Shown: positions 7,911 through 15,127, counted from the first letter of the stretch. The stretch: DNA of 22,682 bases from Shimia_B sp039198835 (GCA_039198835.1 JBCCTH010000018.1:1-22682), one strand, 5' to 3'. The notes: generated by a model from the letters alone, not told the origin. Program-made: numbers and translations.

Positions 7911-8522
7911 ATGCACGATCATGCCCACGACAATGAGATGAGTTCGCAGGAGGCGCGCGTCAGGGCGCTTGAGACGATCCTCGTGGAAAAGGGGCTGGTG
8001 GAGCCCGCCGCCATCGACGCAATCATCGAAACCTATGCTGAAAAGGTCGGCCCGCAAAATGGCGCGCGCGTGGTGGCGCGGGCCTGGTTGGATGAGAGCT
8101 TTGCCCAGGCGCTCCGTGAGGATGCGACAGAGGCCATTGCAAGCCTCGGGTTTCACGGGCGGCAGGCCGAGCACATGGTCGCGCTTTGGAACGGGGCGGG
8201 AACCCATAACCTCGTGGTCTGCACGCTCTGCTGTTGTTACCCGTGGGGGGTGCGGGGCCTCCCGCCGGTCTGGTATAAATCACCGCCCTATCGTGCGCGC
8301 GCGGTCTCCGAGCCGCGCGCCGTGCTGCGCGATTTCGGCGTTGCGCTGCCAGAAGACACCCGCATCCGCGTATGGGATTCGACCGCCGAGATCCGCTATC
8401 TCGTCATCCCCGAACGGCCCGCCGGGACGGATGGCCTGGACGAAGACGCGCTCGCGGCGCTTGTGACGCGCGAAAGCATGATCGGCACGGGCCTCGCCTT
8501 GCCCCCCGGTGAAAGCCCTTGA
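7911..8522 (+). CDS. nthA: Nitrile hydratase alpha subunit, cobalt type, with altered CTLCCC metal claw
   Basis: The catalytic subunit of nitrile hydratase, which hydrates a nitrile to an amide with a low-spin Co(III) or Fe(III) centre. At 203 residues it has the usual length and landmarks: an N-terminal His/Asp-rich start, ALETILVEKGLV, IGP-type motif VGPQNGARVVARAWLD, the metal site at 104-109, YPWGVRGLPPVWYKS, and the C-terminal IRYLVIPERPAGTDG. Thr in CTLC and the following Tyr mark the cobalt type; iron enzymes have CSLCSC. The metal claw here reads VCTLCCCYPW: the middle residue, nearly always Ser108-equivalent, is Cys (codons tgc tgt tgt at 8229-8237). The ATG at 7911 has a weak ribosome binding site; a later ATG (residue 10) is possible. 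The stop overlaps the beta start. Thiocyanate hydrolase gamma is the nearest alternative, but separate alpha, beta and activator genes of this size fit nitrile hydratase. Confidence 0.92.
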   Translation: MHDHAHDNEMSSQEARVRALETILVEKGLVEPAAIDAIIETYAEKVGPQNGARVVARAWLDESFAQALREDATEAIASLGFHGRQAEHMVALWNGAGTHNLVVCTLCCCYPWGVRGLPPVWYKSPPYRARAVSEPRAVLRDFGVALPEDTRIRVWDSTAEIRYLVIPERPAGTDGLDEDALAALVTRESMIGTGLALPPGESP

Positions 8523-9178
8523 TCGGGCCTCAAGACCTCGGCGGGCGATCGGGCTTTGGCCCTGTCCGGGCCGAACCCGATGAACCGATCTTTCATTCCG
8601 ATTGGGAGGCGCGTGTTCTAGGGCTGACGCTTTGCGCGGGGGCGCTCGGCCATTGGAGCCTCGATGAGAGCCGCCATGCCCGCGAATGCCTGGATCCCGG
8701 CTTTTATCTTCGCGCGAATTACTACGACATCTGGCTCACCGCGCTTGAGGGGCTGCTTGAACGCCATGGCGAAGTCTCCGCGAGGGAGCGGGCGCTCGGG
8801 CAGGCGTTGCAGGCGGGCAAGGCACAGGCGCAACGATTGCAGGCAGAGGCTGTTGCCGGTGTCCTTGCGCGCGGTGGGCCGGTTGATCGCCCGCCGCCTG
8901 CGCCGCCGCGCTTTGACATCGGAACGCGCGTGGTCATGGCCCGGTTTCACGGGAGCGGCCACACCCGCTTGCCGTCTTACGCGATGGGCCGCGAAGGCAT
9001 CATCGAAGCGGTGCGTGGATGCCATGTCTTACCGGATAAAAACGCCCATGGCGAGGGCGAAGGGCCTGCTTGGCTCTATTCCGTCGTGTTCACCGGAGAA
9101 GCGCTTTGGGGCGCGCGCGCCGAGACGGGCACAGAGGTCAGCCTAGATGCGTTCGAGCCCTATCTCACCCGTGCCTGA
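8519..9178 (+). CDS. nthB: Nitrile hydratase beta subunit
   Basis: The 219-residue beta subunit that pairs with alpha to form the active-site pocket. It starts MIGPQDLGGRSGFGPV, the standard beta N-terminus, which fixes the TTG at 8519 as start; this TTG overlaps the alpha stop (TTGA), implying translational coupling, with GGTGAAAG just upstream. Arg52 (in DESRHAREC) and Arg150 (in GHTRLPSYAMG) correspond to the two conserved beta arginines that hydrogen-bond the oxidised alpha cysteines. The C-terminal SH3-like barrel is complete, with NAHGEGEGPAWLYSVVFTG and a closing AFEPYL. Nothing is missing, so the heterodimer should be made. No amidase gene, which often sits next to nitrile hydratase, is found in the window. 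Confidence 0.93.
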   Translation: MIGPQDLGGRSGFGPVRAEPDEPIFHSDWEARVLGLTLCAGALGHWSLDESRHARECLDPGFYLRANYYDIWLTALEGLLERHGEVSARERALGQALQAGKAQAQRLQAEAVAGVLARGGPVDRPPPAPPRFDIGTRVVMARFHGSGHTRLPSYAMGREGIIEAVRGCHVLPDKNAHGEGEGPAWLYSVVFTGEALWGARAETGTEVSLDAFEPYLTRA

Positions 9179-9476
9179 GCCTCAGAAGCCCTTTGATGCG
9201 CCCTGGCAGGCCGAGCTTTTCGCGCTCACGGTCGCGCTGAACGAGGCCGGCGCTTTTGCCTGGTCTGAATGGACCGATGCCTTCGCGCAGAGGCTTAAGG
9301 CCACACAGGGCGAGGGGAATGCCGCGTTTTATGAAGCGTGGCTCAAGGCTTTCGAGTCTTTGCTTGTGGCCAAGGGCATCGCCGACCACGCGCAGCTTGA
9401 AAGGCTCGTCGCCGCCTGGCAGGACGCCGCGCGCCAAACCCCCCATGGCACCCCGATCACGCTCGATCGCCCCTAG
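9147..9476 (+). CDS. Nitrile hydratase accessory/activator protein (P14K/NhlE type)
   Basis: A 109-residue protein resembling the N-terminal helical part of the beta subunit: PWQAELFALTVALNEAG, FAWSEWTDAF, FYEAWLKAFESLL. In cobalt-type nitrile hydratases this small protein binds alpha and delivers cobalt by subunit exchange, which agrees with the CTLC-type alpha subunit here. Iron-type clusters instead have a larger GTPase-like activator, which is absent. The ATG at 9147 has AGAGG at 9133-9137 and overlaps beta by 32 bases; GTG 9171, which overlaps the beta stop and starts MPEPQKPFDAPW, is an alternative nearer the usual family start. The gene ends 10 bases from a convergent SDR gene. Confidence 0.87.
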   Translation: MRSSPISPVPEPQKPFDAPWQAELFALTVALNEAGAFAWSEWTDAFAQRLKATQGEGNAAFYEAWLKAFESLLVAKGIADHAQLERLVAAWQDAARQTPHGTPITLDRP

Positions 9477-9486
9477 CGCGCAAGGC

Positions 9487-10233
9487 CTAGATCCTGGGCG
9501 TGGGCAGTTGATCAAAGAGCGATTTCTTGAGGAGCTTTCCGGTGAGCGCAGGTGCGAATGTTCCGAGCGCGGCAAATGCCTTTGCTTTCACACCGGGGAC
9601 GATCTTGCGCCTGCCTTTATCAACCGCCTTCAGGATCAGGCGCGCGGCCTCTTCCGGGGCTTGCCGGGCCGCGATAGTCTTGGGCGAATTATCCGGCGCA
9701 TAGCGGGCGGCATGGTCTGTGGCCATCGGGCCGGGGAACACACAAGAGGCGCGCTGGCCTTTGGGGAGCGCTTTGTCGAGAGAGCCTGCAAAGCTCGCCA
9801 AGCCGTCTTTCGAGGCGGCATAGCTCACCGCGCCGGGATAGCCTGTAAAGCTTGAAACCGATCCGACGAAAACGTGCTGCGCATCCCTTGTGAAGGCCTC
9901 GGCCGCCAAGAGCGCGCAGGTGAGGCGCACGGGCGCTTCGAAATTAAGCGCGATGATCTTGGCGTGGTGCTCTGCTGGCAGAGCCTCGAACGGGCCCGTG
10001 CCCGAGATCCCCGCGCAATGGATGATGCGTGAGATTTTACTGGCTTTGAGCGCCTGCATGATCTGGCGCGCGGCACTGTGATCGAGAAGATCGATCCGCA
10101 GATGATCACAGGGGAGGGTGCGCAGCGCGTCTCCATCGGCGTCAATCGCAAAAACAGGCCTGCCTTGTTCGATCAAGGCCAGCGCAAGCGCCCGCCCCAG
10201 GCCGTGGGCCGCGCCGGTGATGACCTGCGTCAT
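9487..10233 (-). CDS. Short-chain dehydrogenase/reductase, last gene of the rcnA-SDR-SDR operon
   Basis: A 248-residue SDR with cofactor loop TGAAHGLG (6-13), CAG at 73-75 in place of the usual NAG, a serine cluster GSVSSF (124-129) and catalytic Tyr138 and Lys142 in YAASK. Asp31 at the end of strand 2 (FAIDAD) suggests NAD(H) preference, an inference from known SDRs. A C-terminal extension (KIVPGVKAKAFAALG...) resembles that of SDRs annotated as membrane-associated or lipid-acting, but this is weak. Its ATG overlaps the upstream SDR stop as ATGA, so both are translated from one message. Substrate unknown. Confidence 0.88.
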   Translation of the reverse strand: MTQVITGAAHGLGRALALALIEQGRPVFAIDADGDALRTLPCDHLRIDLLDHSAARQIMQALKASKISRIIHCAGISGTGPFEALPAEHHAKIIALNFEAPVRLTCALLAAEAFTRDAQHVFVGSVSSFTGYPGAVSYAASKDGLASFAGSLDKALPKGQRASCVFPGPMATDHAARYAPDNSPKTIAARQAPEEAARLILKAVDKGRRKIVPGVKAKAFAALGTFAPALTGKLLKKSLFDQLPTPRI

Positions 10234-10919
10234 CGCCCCGCTCCTCCGATCAAAGATCCAATCGCGTGGCGCATGGTAAAGCCCATGCCGAGGCGGCGGT
10301 TTTTGCCCCGCGCGATGCTGGCAGCCAGGGCGCGGGCGACTTTGGCGGGCGGCGTAAAGAGCCGCCGTGCCGCGATCTGGCCGAGCCCGGCTTTGTCATG
10401 CATGCCGGTTGCCGTCGGGCCGGGATGCAGCATCAAGACCTCAACATCCCCCGCCCATTCGAGAGCAAGGCTTCGCGCCGCCCCGCTCATTGCGGCTTTC
10501 GTGGCTGCGTAGACCGAAAAATCGCCGTGCCGCCCTTTGGCCGCTGTCGAGCCGATGAAGGCCAGTTTGCCGCCTTTGAGCCGCGTCTTCAGGCGCTGCG
10601 CCAGCAAAAGTGGCGCGGTTGTGTTGAGCGCGATCATGCCCTTGATCTCTGCCGGGCTGTGATCTTGCGGTGGGGCGACCTTGCCCGCCCCGGCATTTAG
10701 GATTGCGATATCGAGCGCAGGCGGGAGCATCGCCAGAAGCGGCTCGATGTCTTGCGTGAGATCGGCGCTGATATAGTGGCAAGCGTCGGGGAGGGCGGGC
10801 GTGATCTCTCCGCGCGGCCGTCTGCCGCTGCAAAAGACCTCAGCGCCCTCCGCGAGATAGACATCAACCAGCGCGCGCCCAATGCCATCGGAGGCCCCGG
10901 TGATCAGGACGCGCGTCAT
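10230..10919 (-). CDS. Short-chain dehydrogenase/reductase, middle gene of the rcnA-SDR-SDR operon
   Basis: A 229-residue SDR: TGASDGIG (7-14), NAG at 75-77, catalytic Ser124 in IGSTAAKG, Tyr137 and Lys141 in YAATK, and HPGPTATGM after the active site. It is only distantly like its downstream SDR neighbour (different cofactor loops and C-termini), so the pair does not look like a recent tandem duplication. ATG 10919 overlaps the rcnA stop by one base (TGATG); the longer upstream frame runs inside rcnA and is rejected. Arg33-Arg34 after strand 2 (SGRRPRG) suggests NADP(H). No substrate can be named, and why two SDRs are coupled to a metal exporter is unclear. Confidence 0.88.
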   Translation of the reverse strand: MTRVLITGASDGIGRALVDVYLAEGAEVFCSGRRPRGEITPALPDACHYISADLTQDIEPLLAMLPPALDIAILNAGAGKVAPPQDHSPAEIKGMIALNTTAPLLLAQRLKTRLKGGKLAFIGSTAAKGRHGDFSVYAATKAAMSGAARSLALEWAGDVEVLMLHPGPTATGMHDKAGLGQIAARRLFTPPAKVARALAASIARGKNRRLGMGFTMRHAIGSLIGGAGR

Positions 10920-11767
10920 CAATGGGCGACCAAATGATGCAAAGCGGCCCAGATCATGAGCGCGCCAATGGCCGCGACAAGCAGAGCCGAAAGAAAGGGC
11001 GCGGCATCCATCAGCCAGCTGTTCTTGCGCGCACGCTTGCTCACCACGCCGATCCCCAAGGCCGCCACGACCCCGATGAGCACGAGTGTCAGCGCCAGGC
11101 CGAGCGAAAAAGCGGAGACGAGCGTGATACCCAGCGCGAATTGCCCGAGTTGGACGCAGAGCAGGAACACCGTGATCGCCGCTGGGCAGGGGATAAGCCC
11201 GCCTGAAAGACCAAAGAGGATCGTTTGCCACGTGCCGCTGCGACCGTCAGCGAGCCGCGCCTCGATCTGTGCAGCATGGGCGCGGGCATGGGCATCATCG
11301 GCGAGGGCCCCGTGGTCATGATCATGGCGATGGTCATGCCCGTGATCATGCCCGTGATCATGCCCGTGGCCCTCTTGGTGGCCATGGTCATGGTGGTGCG
11401 GTCGCGCGCCCACTCTTTTCGCGCGCTTCGCCCGCCAGGCTTGCCAAAACATCCAGATCGCGATTGCGATGACGATCAGGCCCGACATCGCGATGAAATA
11501 GGGCTCTAACTGCTCGCCGATGAGCTCATTGCCATAGGCCAAGGCGAAATATGCGAGAACCCAGACGATAATGGAGTGGCTGAACGCCGCCGAAAGCCCG
11601 AGCAGGACCGCTTGCGCGACGGTGCCTTTCGTTGCGATTATATAGGCTGCCATCATCGTCTTTGAATGGCCGGGTTCAAGCCCGTGCAGACCCCCGAGAA
11701 GAAGCGCCATGGAAAAGAGCAAAAAGGGGTTCGCCGCGCCGCTGGCGATGAGGCCGGTTATGTCCAT
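10919..11767 (-). CDS. rcnA: Nickel/cobalt efflux protein, RcnA family
   Basis: A 282-residue inner-membrane exporter of Ni(II)/Co(II). The RcnA/NiCoT signature HGLEPGHSKTMMAAYIIA starts at residue 28 and continues KGTVAQAVLLGLSAAFSHS. Six hydrophobic segments lie near 14-34, 50-73, 89-111, 182-204, 213-240 and 258-280, with the second half opening FGLSGGLIPCPAAITVFLL. Between segments 3 and 4 is a cytoplasmic histidine/aspartate-rich loop (124-152, HGHDHGHDHGHDH core), as in E. coli RcnA. The ATG at 11767 is chosen because homology begins there; GTG 11770 is possible and the longer upstream frame is unlikely. Upstream 11768-11887 holds no gene and no clear RcnR operator, and no rcnR gene is nearby. 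It lies about 1.4 kb from the cobalt nitrile hydratase genes, on the opposite strand. Confidence 0.93.
   Translation of the reverse strand: MDITGLIASGAANPFLLFSMALLLGGLHGLEPGHSKTMMAAYIIATKGTVAQAVLLGLSAAFSHSIIVWVLAYFALAYGNELIGEQLEPYFIAMSGLIVIAIAIWMFWQAWRAKRAKRVGARPHHHDHGHQEGHGHDHGHDHGHDHRHDHDHGALADDAHARAHAAQIEARLADGRSGTWQTILFGLSGGLIPCPAAITVFLLCVQLGQFALGITLVSAFSLGLALTLVLIGVVAALGIGVVSKRARKNSWLMDAAPFLSALLVAAIGALMIWAALHHLVAH
11331..11366. repeat. Three tandem 12-bp repeats inside rcnA (His/Asp loop)
   Basis: Units TGGTCATGCCCG, TGATCATGCCCG and TGATCATGCCCG follow each other head to tail and encode repeated His-Gly-His-Asp on the minus strand, the metal-binding loop of RcnA. Twelve bases keep the frame, so unit number could vary by slippage without breaking the gene. 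Confidence 0.9.
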
Positions 11768-11887
11768 CACGTCACCATAAGGCGGTTTTGCACTCTCGGC
11801 TAGCGATGCCCGGTGGCCTCTCGCGCTCGTGAGGCGGACGCTGTTCAAAATGCCAGCGTGGCGCACGATACCGGCGCAACAAGCGCC

Positions 11888-13024
11888 TTAGCCGCGCTCT
11901 GGCAGCACGTCGGCGTTGTGTTGGCCGAGCGTTGGTGCCGCACGGTCAAGGGAGAGCGTCGAGCGCGAGAAAACCAGCGGCGTTCTGAGCGCGGCGATCC
12001 CTTCCGGGGCGATCTTTAGGCCGCGCGCCTCGATCTGCGGGTCGTCCAGCGCCTGGGCCACTGTGTTGATCGGCGCGGCTGGCACCGCGACCTCCACGAG
12101 TGCTGCGATGAGCGCGTCGCGCGTCCAGCGTTCCATGGCCTTTGAAAGCAGGCCCACGATGATCTCGCGATGGGCGAGGCGCGCCGCATTATCGATGAAA
12201 CGTGGATCGTCGGCCCAGGCCTCATTCCCGAGGACCCGGCAGAGTTTGCGAAAGAGGTTATTGTTGCCGCAGGCGATGAGAAGCTGCCCGTCTGACACGT
12301 CAAAAAGCTGATAGGGCACGATGGAAGGGTGCGTGCTGCCCATGCGCTGGGGCGAGATACCGGTCGCAAGGCAGCTTGAGGCCTGGTTTGTGAGCATGGC
12401 GACCATCGTGTCAAAAAGCGAAAGATCGATGTGTTGACCGCGCCCGCTTGTCTCGCGCTCGCGCAAGGCCGCCTGGATGCCGATAACGCCGTAAAGCGCC
12501 GTCATCAGATCGGCGATGGCGATCCCGAGTTTTTCAGGCGGGCCATCGGGCTGGCCTGTGATATCCATCAGCCCAGACATGCCCTGGATCAAAAGATCAT
12601 AGCCCGCGTGCTTGGCATAGGGGCCTGTTTGGCCAAAGCCCGTCACGGAGGCGTAGATGAGCCGGGGATGCCTGCTGTGCAGCGTGGCGTAATCGAGGCC
12701 GAATTTCTCCAGACCGCCGACTTTGAAGTTCTCGACGAAGATATCGGCTTCTGCGACCAATCCCTTTACAGCGTCGAGATCGCTATCGTCTTTCAGGTTG
12801 GCCGTGATGCTTTTCTTGCCGCGATTGCAGCAGAAATAATAGGTCGCCGAAAGATCTGAGCCGCGCTCGATGACATCGGTGCCCCAGCTGCGCGTCTCAT
12901 CGCCCTCCGGGCTTTCGATCTTGATCACCTCCGCGCCGAGATCGGCCAGCGTCTGCCCGATCAAGGGCCCGGCGAGCACGCGGGCGAGTTCAACGACTTT
13001 CAATCCTTCGAGTGGCGCGGTCAT
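11888..13024 (-). CDS. CaiB/BaiF (class III) acyl-CoA transferase
   Basis: A 378-residue family III CoA transferase, which moves CoA between carboxylic acids through an aspartyl-CoA intermediate. Seen: N-terminal PLEGLKVVELARVLAGP, LADLGAEVIKIE with the nucleotide-like fold, NRGKKSI, GFGQTGPYAKHAGYD, and the catalytic aspartate Asp172 in IADLMTALYG (Asp169 in formyl-CoA transferase). The C-terminal part has the expected SGRGQHIDLSLFD, then VPAAPINT. The family fold is an interlocked dimer. Substrate is not readable; relatives handle formyl, carnitine, succinyl, malate and bile-acid CoA. ATG 13024 follows GTGAGG. It lies 46 bases downstream of the photolyase-like gene and is not closely coupled to anything, so its pathway cannot be inferred from neighbours. 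Confidence 0.92.
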   Translation of the reverse strand: MTAPLEGLKVVELARVLAGPLIGQTLADLGAEVIKIESPEGDETRSWGTDVIERGSDLSATYYFCCNRGKKSITANLKDDSDLDAVKGLVAEADIFVENFKVGGLEKFGLDYATLHSRHPRLIYASVTGFGQTGPYAKHAGYDLLIQGMSGLMDITGQPDGPPEKLGIAIADLMTALYGVIGIQAALRERETSGRGQHIDLSLFDTMVAMLTNQASSCLATGISPQRMGSTHPSIVPYQLFDVSDGQLLIACGNNNLFRKLCRVLGNEAWADDPRFIDNAARLAHREIIVGLLSKAMERWTRDALIAALVEVAVPAAPINTVAQALDDPQIEARGLKIAPEGIAALRTPLVFSRSTLSLDRAAPTLGQHNADVLPERG

Positions 13025-13070
13025 GGGGCCTCACTGATCTGATTCGATGGCACCTCAATGACATTCGGCG

Positions 13071-14264
13071 CTAGGCCGCGCGAGCCGGCTGCCGCGCTTT
13101 GAGAAACTTTGGGATCTGCTCTTTGAACTTGAAGAAGCCTTTCGTGGCATGGGGCCAGCAGGTTGCATCATAGTCTCGCACCTGCCGGGCGAAGGTGATG
13201 CCCTTTTGGGCGCACGCGCTCTGCGTGGCGTAAAGCTCGCTCGCAAGCGGGCCTGTGGGCGCATGGGCGGTCACGATCTGCTCGATCCCGTGTCGCTCGG
13301 CCCAGGCCGCGATGTCACTCGCCAAAAGGCGCGGCGCGTCGGCAATGCCATAGCGCGCCGCGGCATCTTCCGTCAGGGCGTCGCGAAATGCTGTAACACG
13401 GGGGCTCGTTTCGATCGGGCTCCCGGTTTCATAGGGCTTAAGGATAATCGCGGCGCTGTGATCGCGTCGCATAAGGGCGGTCGGGCTCAAATCCTCCGCA
13501 TGGAGCAGGATCGCTGTCTTGCGCCCCGCCTCTGGCGGCTGTGTGAGCGGGACGGGACCCGGTTTTTCAAACGGCGCGTCATCGAGGGTGGGGGCCTCGC
13601 GCGCAAGGCCCTCGGGTTTGAAGCGGCCTTCAGTGTAGCGCGCGATGTTATCAGGGCGCGCGAGATAGGTCTTGCCGCGGGTTTGCAGCCCCGCCACCCA
13701 ACGCCAGCCCAGCGTATTGGAGGCAGGATCGCCGTCGAGCAAATGGCGCAGAAAGAAATCAGCGCCCAGTTGCCAGGGAAGCCCGAGCGTAAACACCCAG
13801 ATCGAGGCGAACCACATGCGCGCGTGGTTGTGCAGATAGCCTGTATCAATGAGTTGGTTTGCCCAGTAGTCAAAGCAGTCGATCCCGGTTTCGCCCTGAG
13901 TGGCGTCTTGCCAATCCTTTCTGAGCCGCCTGTCGCGGTCGAGATCGTGAGCAAGGGTCTCGAGATCGGTTTGGTAGCGGTCCCAAACCTCCGGGCGCAG
14001 CTCAAGCCAGCCCTTCCAGTAGGTGCGCCAATAGACTTCCTGGATGAACTTTTCCGCCGTGGACGGCGCGAATCGCGCCAGCGTCGCATCAAGCACTTCG
14101 GCTTCCGTCAGCGCTCTGTGTCGAATGTAAGGCGAGAGAGCCGAGACATGGGGGTGCGCGGGAAGATCGTAGTTGCGCTTGGCGGCATAGTCGCGCCCCG
14201 CCTTCGGGATAAAGGCGTTGAGGCGTTCGAGAGCGGCGGTGCGGGTTGGGTCAAACTTGAGCAT
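13071..14264 (-). CDS. Photolyase/cryptochrome-family FAD-binding protein with FAD domain at the N-terminus
   Basis: A 397-residue protein whose first 215 residues are the helical FAD-binding domain of photolyases: YAAKRNYDLPA (26-36), SALSPYIRH (41-49), FIQEVYWRTYW (73-83), YLHNHARMWFAS (143-154), LLDGDPASNTLGWRWVAG (175-192) and RPDNIARYT (203-211). These match the flavin-binding and electron-transfer regions of CPD and cryptochrome-like photolyases. The antenna alpha/beta domain normally found before this is absent there; instead residues about 249-388 (ILLHAEDLSPTAL..., WAERHGIEQIV..., then DYDATCWPHATKGFFKF) look like a divergent form of it placed after the FAD domain. ATG 14264 is preferred to TTG 14273. 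Light-driven repair of UV-damaged DNA is the family role; a signalling role is possible. Confidence 0.85.
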   Translation of the reverse strand: MLKFDPTRTAALERLNAFIPKAGRDYAAKRNYDLPAHPHVSALSPYIRHRALTEAEVLDATLARFAPSTAEKFIQEVYWRTYWKGWLELRPEVWDRYQTDLETLAHDLDRDRRLRKDWQDATQGETGIDCFDYWANQLIDTGYLHNHARMWFASIWVFTLGLPWQLGADFFLRHLLDGDPASNTLGWRWVAGLQTRGKTYLARPDNIARYTEGRFKPEGLAREAPTLDDAPFEKPGPVPLTQPPEAGRKTAILLHAEDLSPTALMRRDHSAAIILKPYETGSPIETSPRVTAFRDALTEDAAARYGIADAPRLLASDIAAWAERHGIEQIVTAHAPTGPLASELYATQSACAQKGITFARQVRDYDATCWPHATKGFFKFKEQIPKFLKARQPARAA

Positions 14265-14308
14265 GCCCGGCAACTTAGCCGCGAGGCCCGCGCGTCAAGC
14301 TTGAGTTC

Positions 14309-14773
14309 TTAAGCGCTGATCAAACGGCCCGCAGCCCGTGCGAAGAGGATGCCCAAGAGATGGTCCCACCCTTGCGCATATATGTGAGCGGCGCGGACGC
14401 CGTCAGTGTGGCGCGCGAACCCGTCATGCACGAGCTCAACCCGGCATCCATTGCCCGCTTTGCGAAAAGTGATGCTGACCTGCGTCGCGTCGCGTTCATC
14501 TCGGCCTGGGTGCCAGGTCATGCGAAAGGCCTCACCCGGCGCATATTCAAGGATCGTCCCCCAGCGCGCGGCCTTGCCATCGGGCAGGATCTCGGTCACC
14601 GCGCCGCCTTCCTCTTGATCAACGCGGATCGTGCTTGACGGCGCGCCGGTATCGGCACCGACACCGTGGCTCTCAAGGGGCCACCATGTTTCCATCTTCT
14701 GGGTGAAGAGATCGAAGGCTTCGAGCGGGGGAAGCGGCACTTCGATGGATTTGCGGATCGGATCGGTGGTCAT
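14309..14773 (-). CDS. SRPBCC (AHSA1-type START-like) domain protein
   Basis: A 154-residue single-domain protein of the SRPBCC superfamily, a helix-grip fold with a deep hydrophobic ligand pocket. Visible features are the N-terminal strand IRKSIEVPLPPLEAFDLFTQ, the WWPLESHG stretch, GRVTEI-like AVTEILPDGKAARWG, FRMTWHPG and VELVHDGF, then a closing helix ending in WDHLLGILFA. No catalytic residue is evident. Its ATG overlaps the ArsR stop as ATGA, and ArsR/SRPBCC pairs of this kind are common in bacteria, where the regulator controls its coupled SRPBCC partner. The ligand is unknown; a small hydrophobic molecule or a stress-related client is inferred from the fold only. Confidence 0.88.
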   Translation of the reverse strand: MTTDPIRKSIEVPLPPLEAFDLFTQKMETWWPLESHGVGADTGAPSSTIRVDQEEGGAVTEILPDGKAARWGTILEYAPGEAFRMTWHPGRDERDATQVSITFRKAGNGCRVELVHDGFARHTDGVRAAHIYAQGWDHLLGILFARAAGRLISA

Positions 14774-15087
14774 GGGAGCGTTCCTTTCGCTTTTTTATGT
14801 GCCTCGCGCGCGAAGGCCTCGAGCGCGTCATCCCACATGCCGTCGAGCCAGCCGCGCAGATCAGCAAAGCCCTCGGGACGCAGACGATAGATGCGAGATG
14901 TTCCGCGGCTTTCGCCCACGATCAGACCGGCATCGCAGAGCACTTTGAGATGCTGCGAGACCGCCGGGCGGCTGATCGGCAGCGGATCGGCGAGCGCTTT
15001 CACATTGCAAGGCCCTGCGCGCATCGCCTCAAGGATCGCGCGCCGCGTGGGATCAGCGAGGGCGGCGAAGATCATATCGTAAGCCAT
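14770..15087 (-). CDS. ArsR-family winged-helix transcriptional regulator
   Basis: A 105-residue regulator: DMIFAALADPTRRAILEAM (4-22) forms the first helices, SRPAVSQHLKVLCDAGLI the helix-turn-helix, and RLRPEGFADLRGWLDGMW the C-terminal dimerisation helix. The cysteine sites of metal-sensing ArsR proteins (ELCVCDL-type) are absent, so it is more likely a sensor of an organic signal or a simple repressor. It is the first gene of a two-gene operon with the SRPBCC gene. Two GTAAG-N6-CTTAC palindromes, one lying across its own start codon and one 49 bp upstream, are probable operators and point to autorepression. The start at 15087 follows AAGG six bases upstream. Confidence 0.93.
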   Translation of the reverse strand: MAYDMIFAALADPTRRAILEAMRAGPCNVKALADPLPISRPAVSQHLKVLCDAGLIVGESRGTSRIYRLRPEGFADLRGWLDGMWDDALEAFAREAHKKAKGTLP

Positions 15088-15094
15088 GACTTAC
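15079..15094. promoter_or_regulatory. Probable ArsR operator 1, across the arsR start codon
   Basis: GTAAG-CCATGA-CTTAC, a perfect 5-bp dyad with 6-base spacer that contains the arsR start codon (minus strand). The same pattern, flanked by tc and with spacer beginning c and ending a, recurs at 15128-15143. Binding by the encoded ArsR is inference from position, dyad symmetry and recurrence. Confidence 0.65.
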
Positions 15095-15127
15095 CTTAAC
15101 GGATGGCGCGCCCCTTGGCAAGCGTTC

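Noticed and set aside
11331..11366. Tandem 12-bp repeats considered as a CRISPR or iteron array
   Set aside because: Units are contiguous, without spacers, and code in frame for the RcnA His-rich loop.
11768..11887. RcnR-type operator or nickel/cobalt riboswitch upstream of rcnA
   Set aside because: No TACT-G6-N-AGTA-like site or conserved riboswitch structure could be seen.
13149..14312. 387-codon plus-strand frame opposite the photolyase gene
   Set aside because: The minus strand carries clear photolyase motifs over the same bases; this frame has none.
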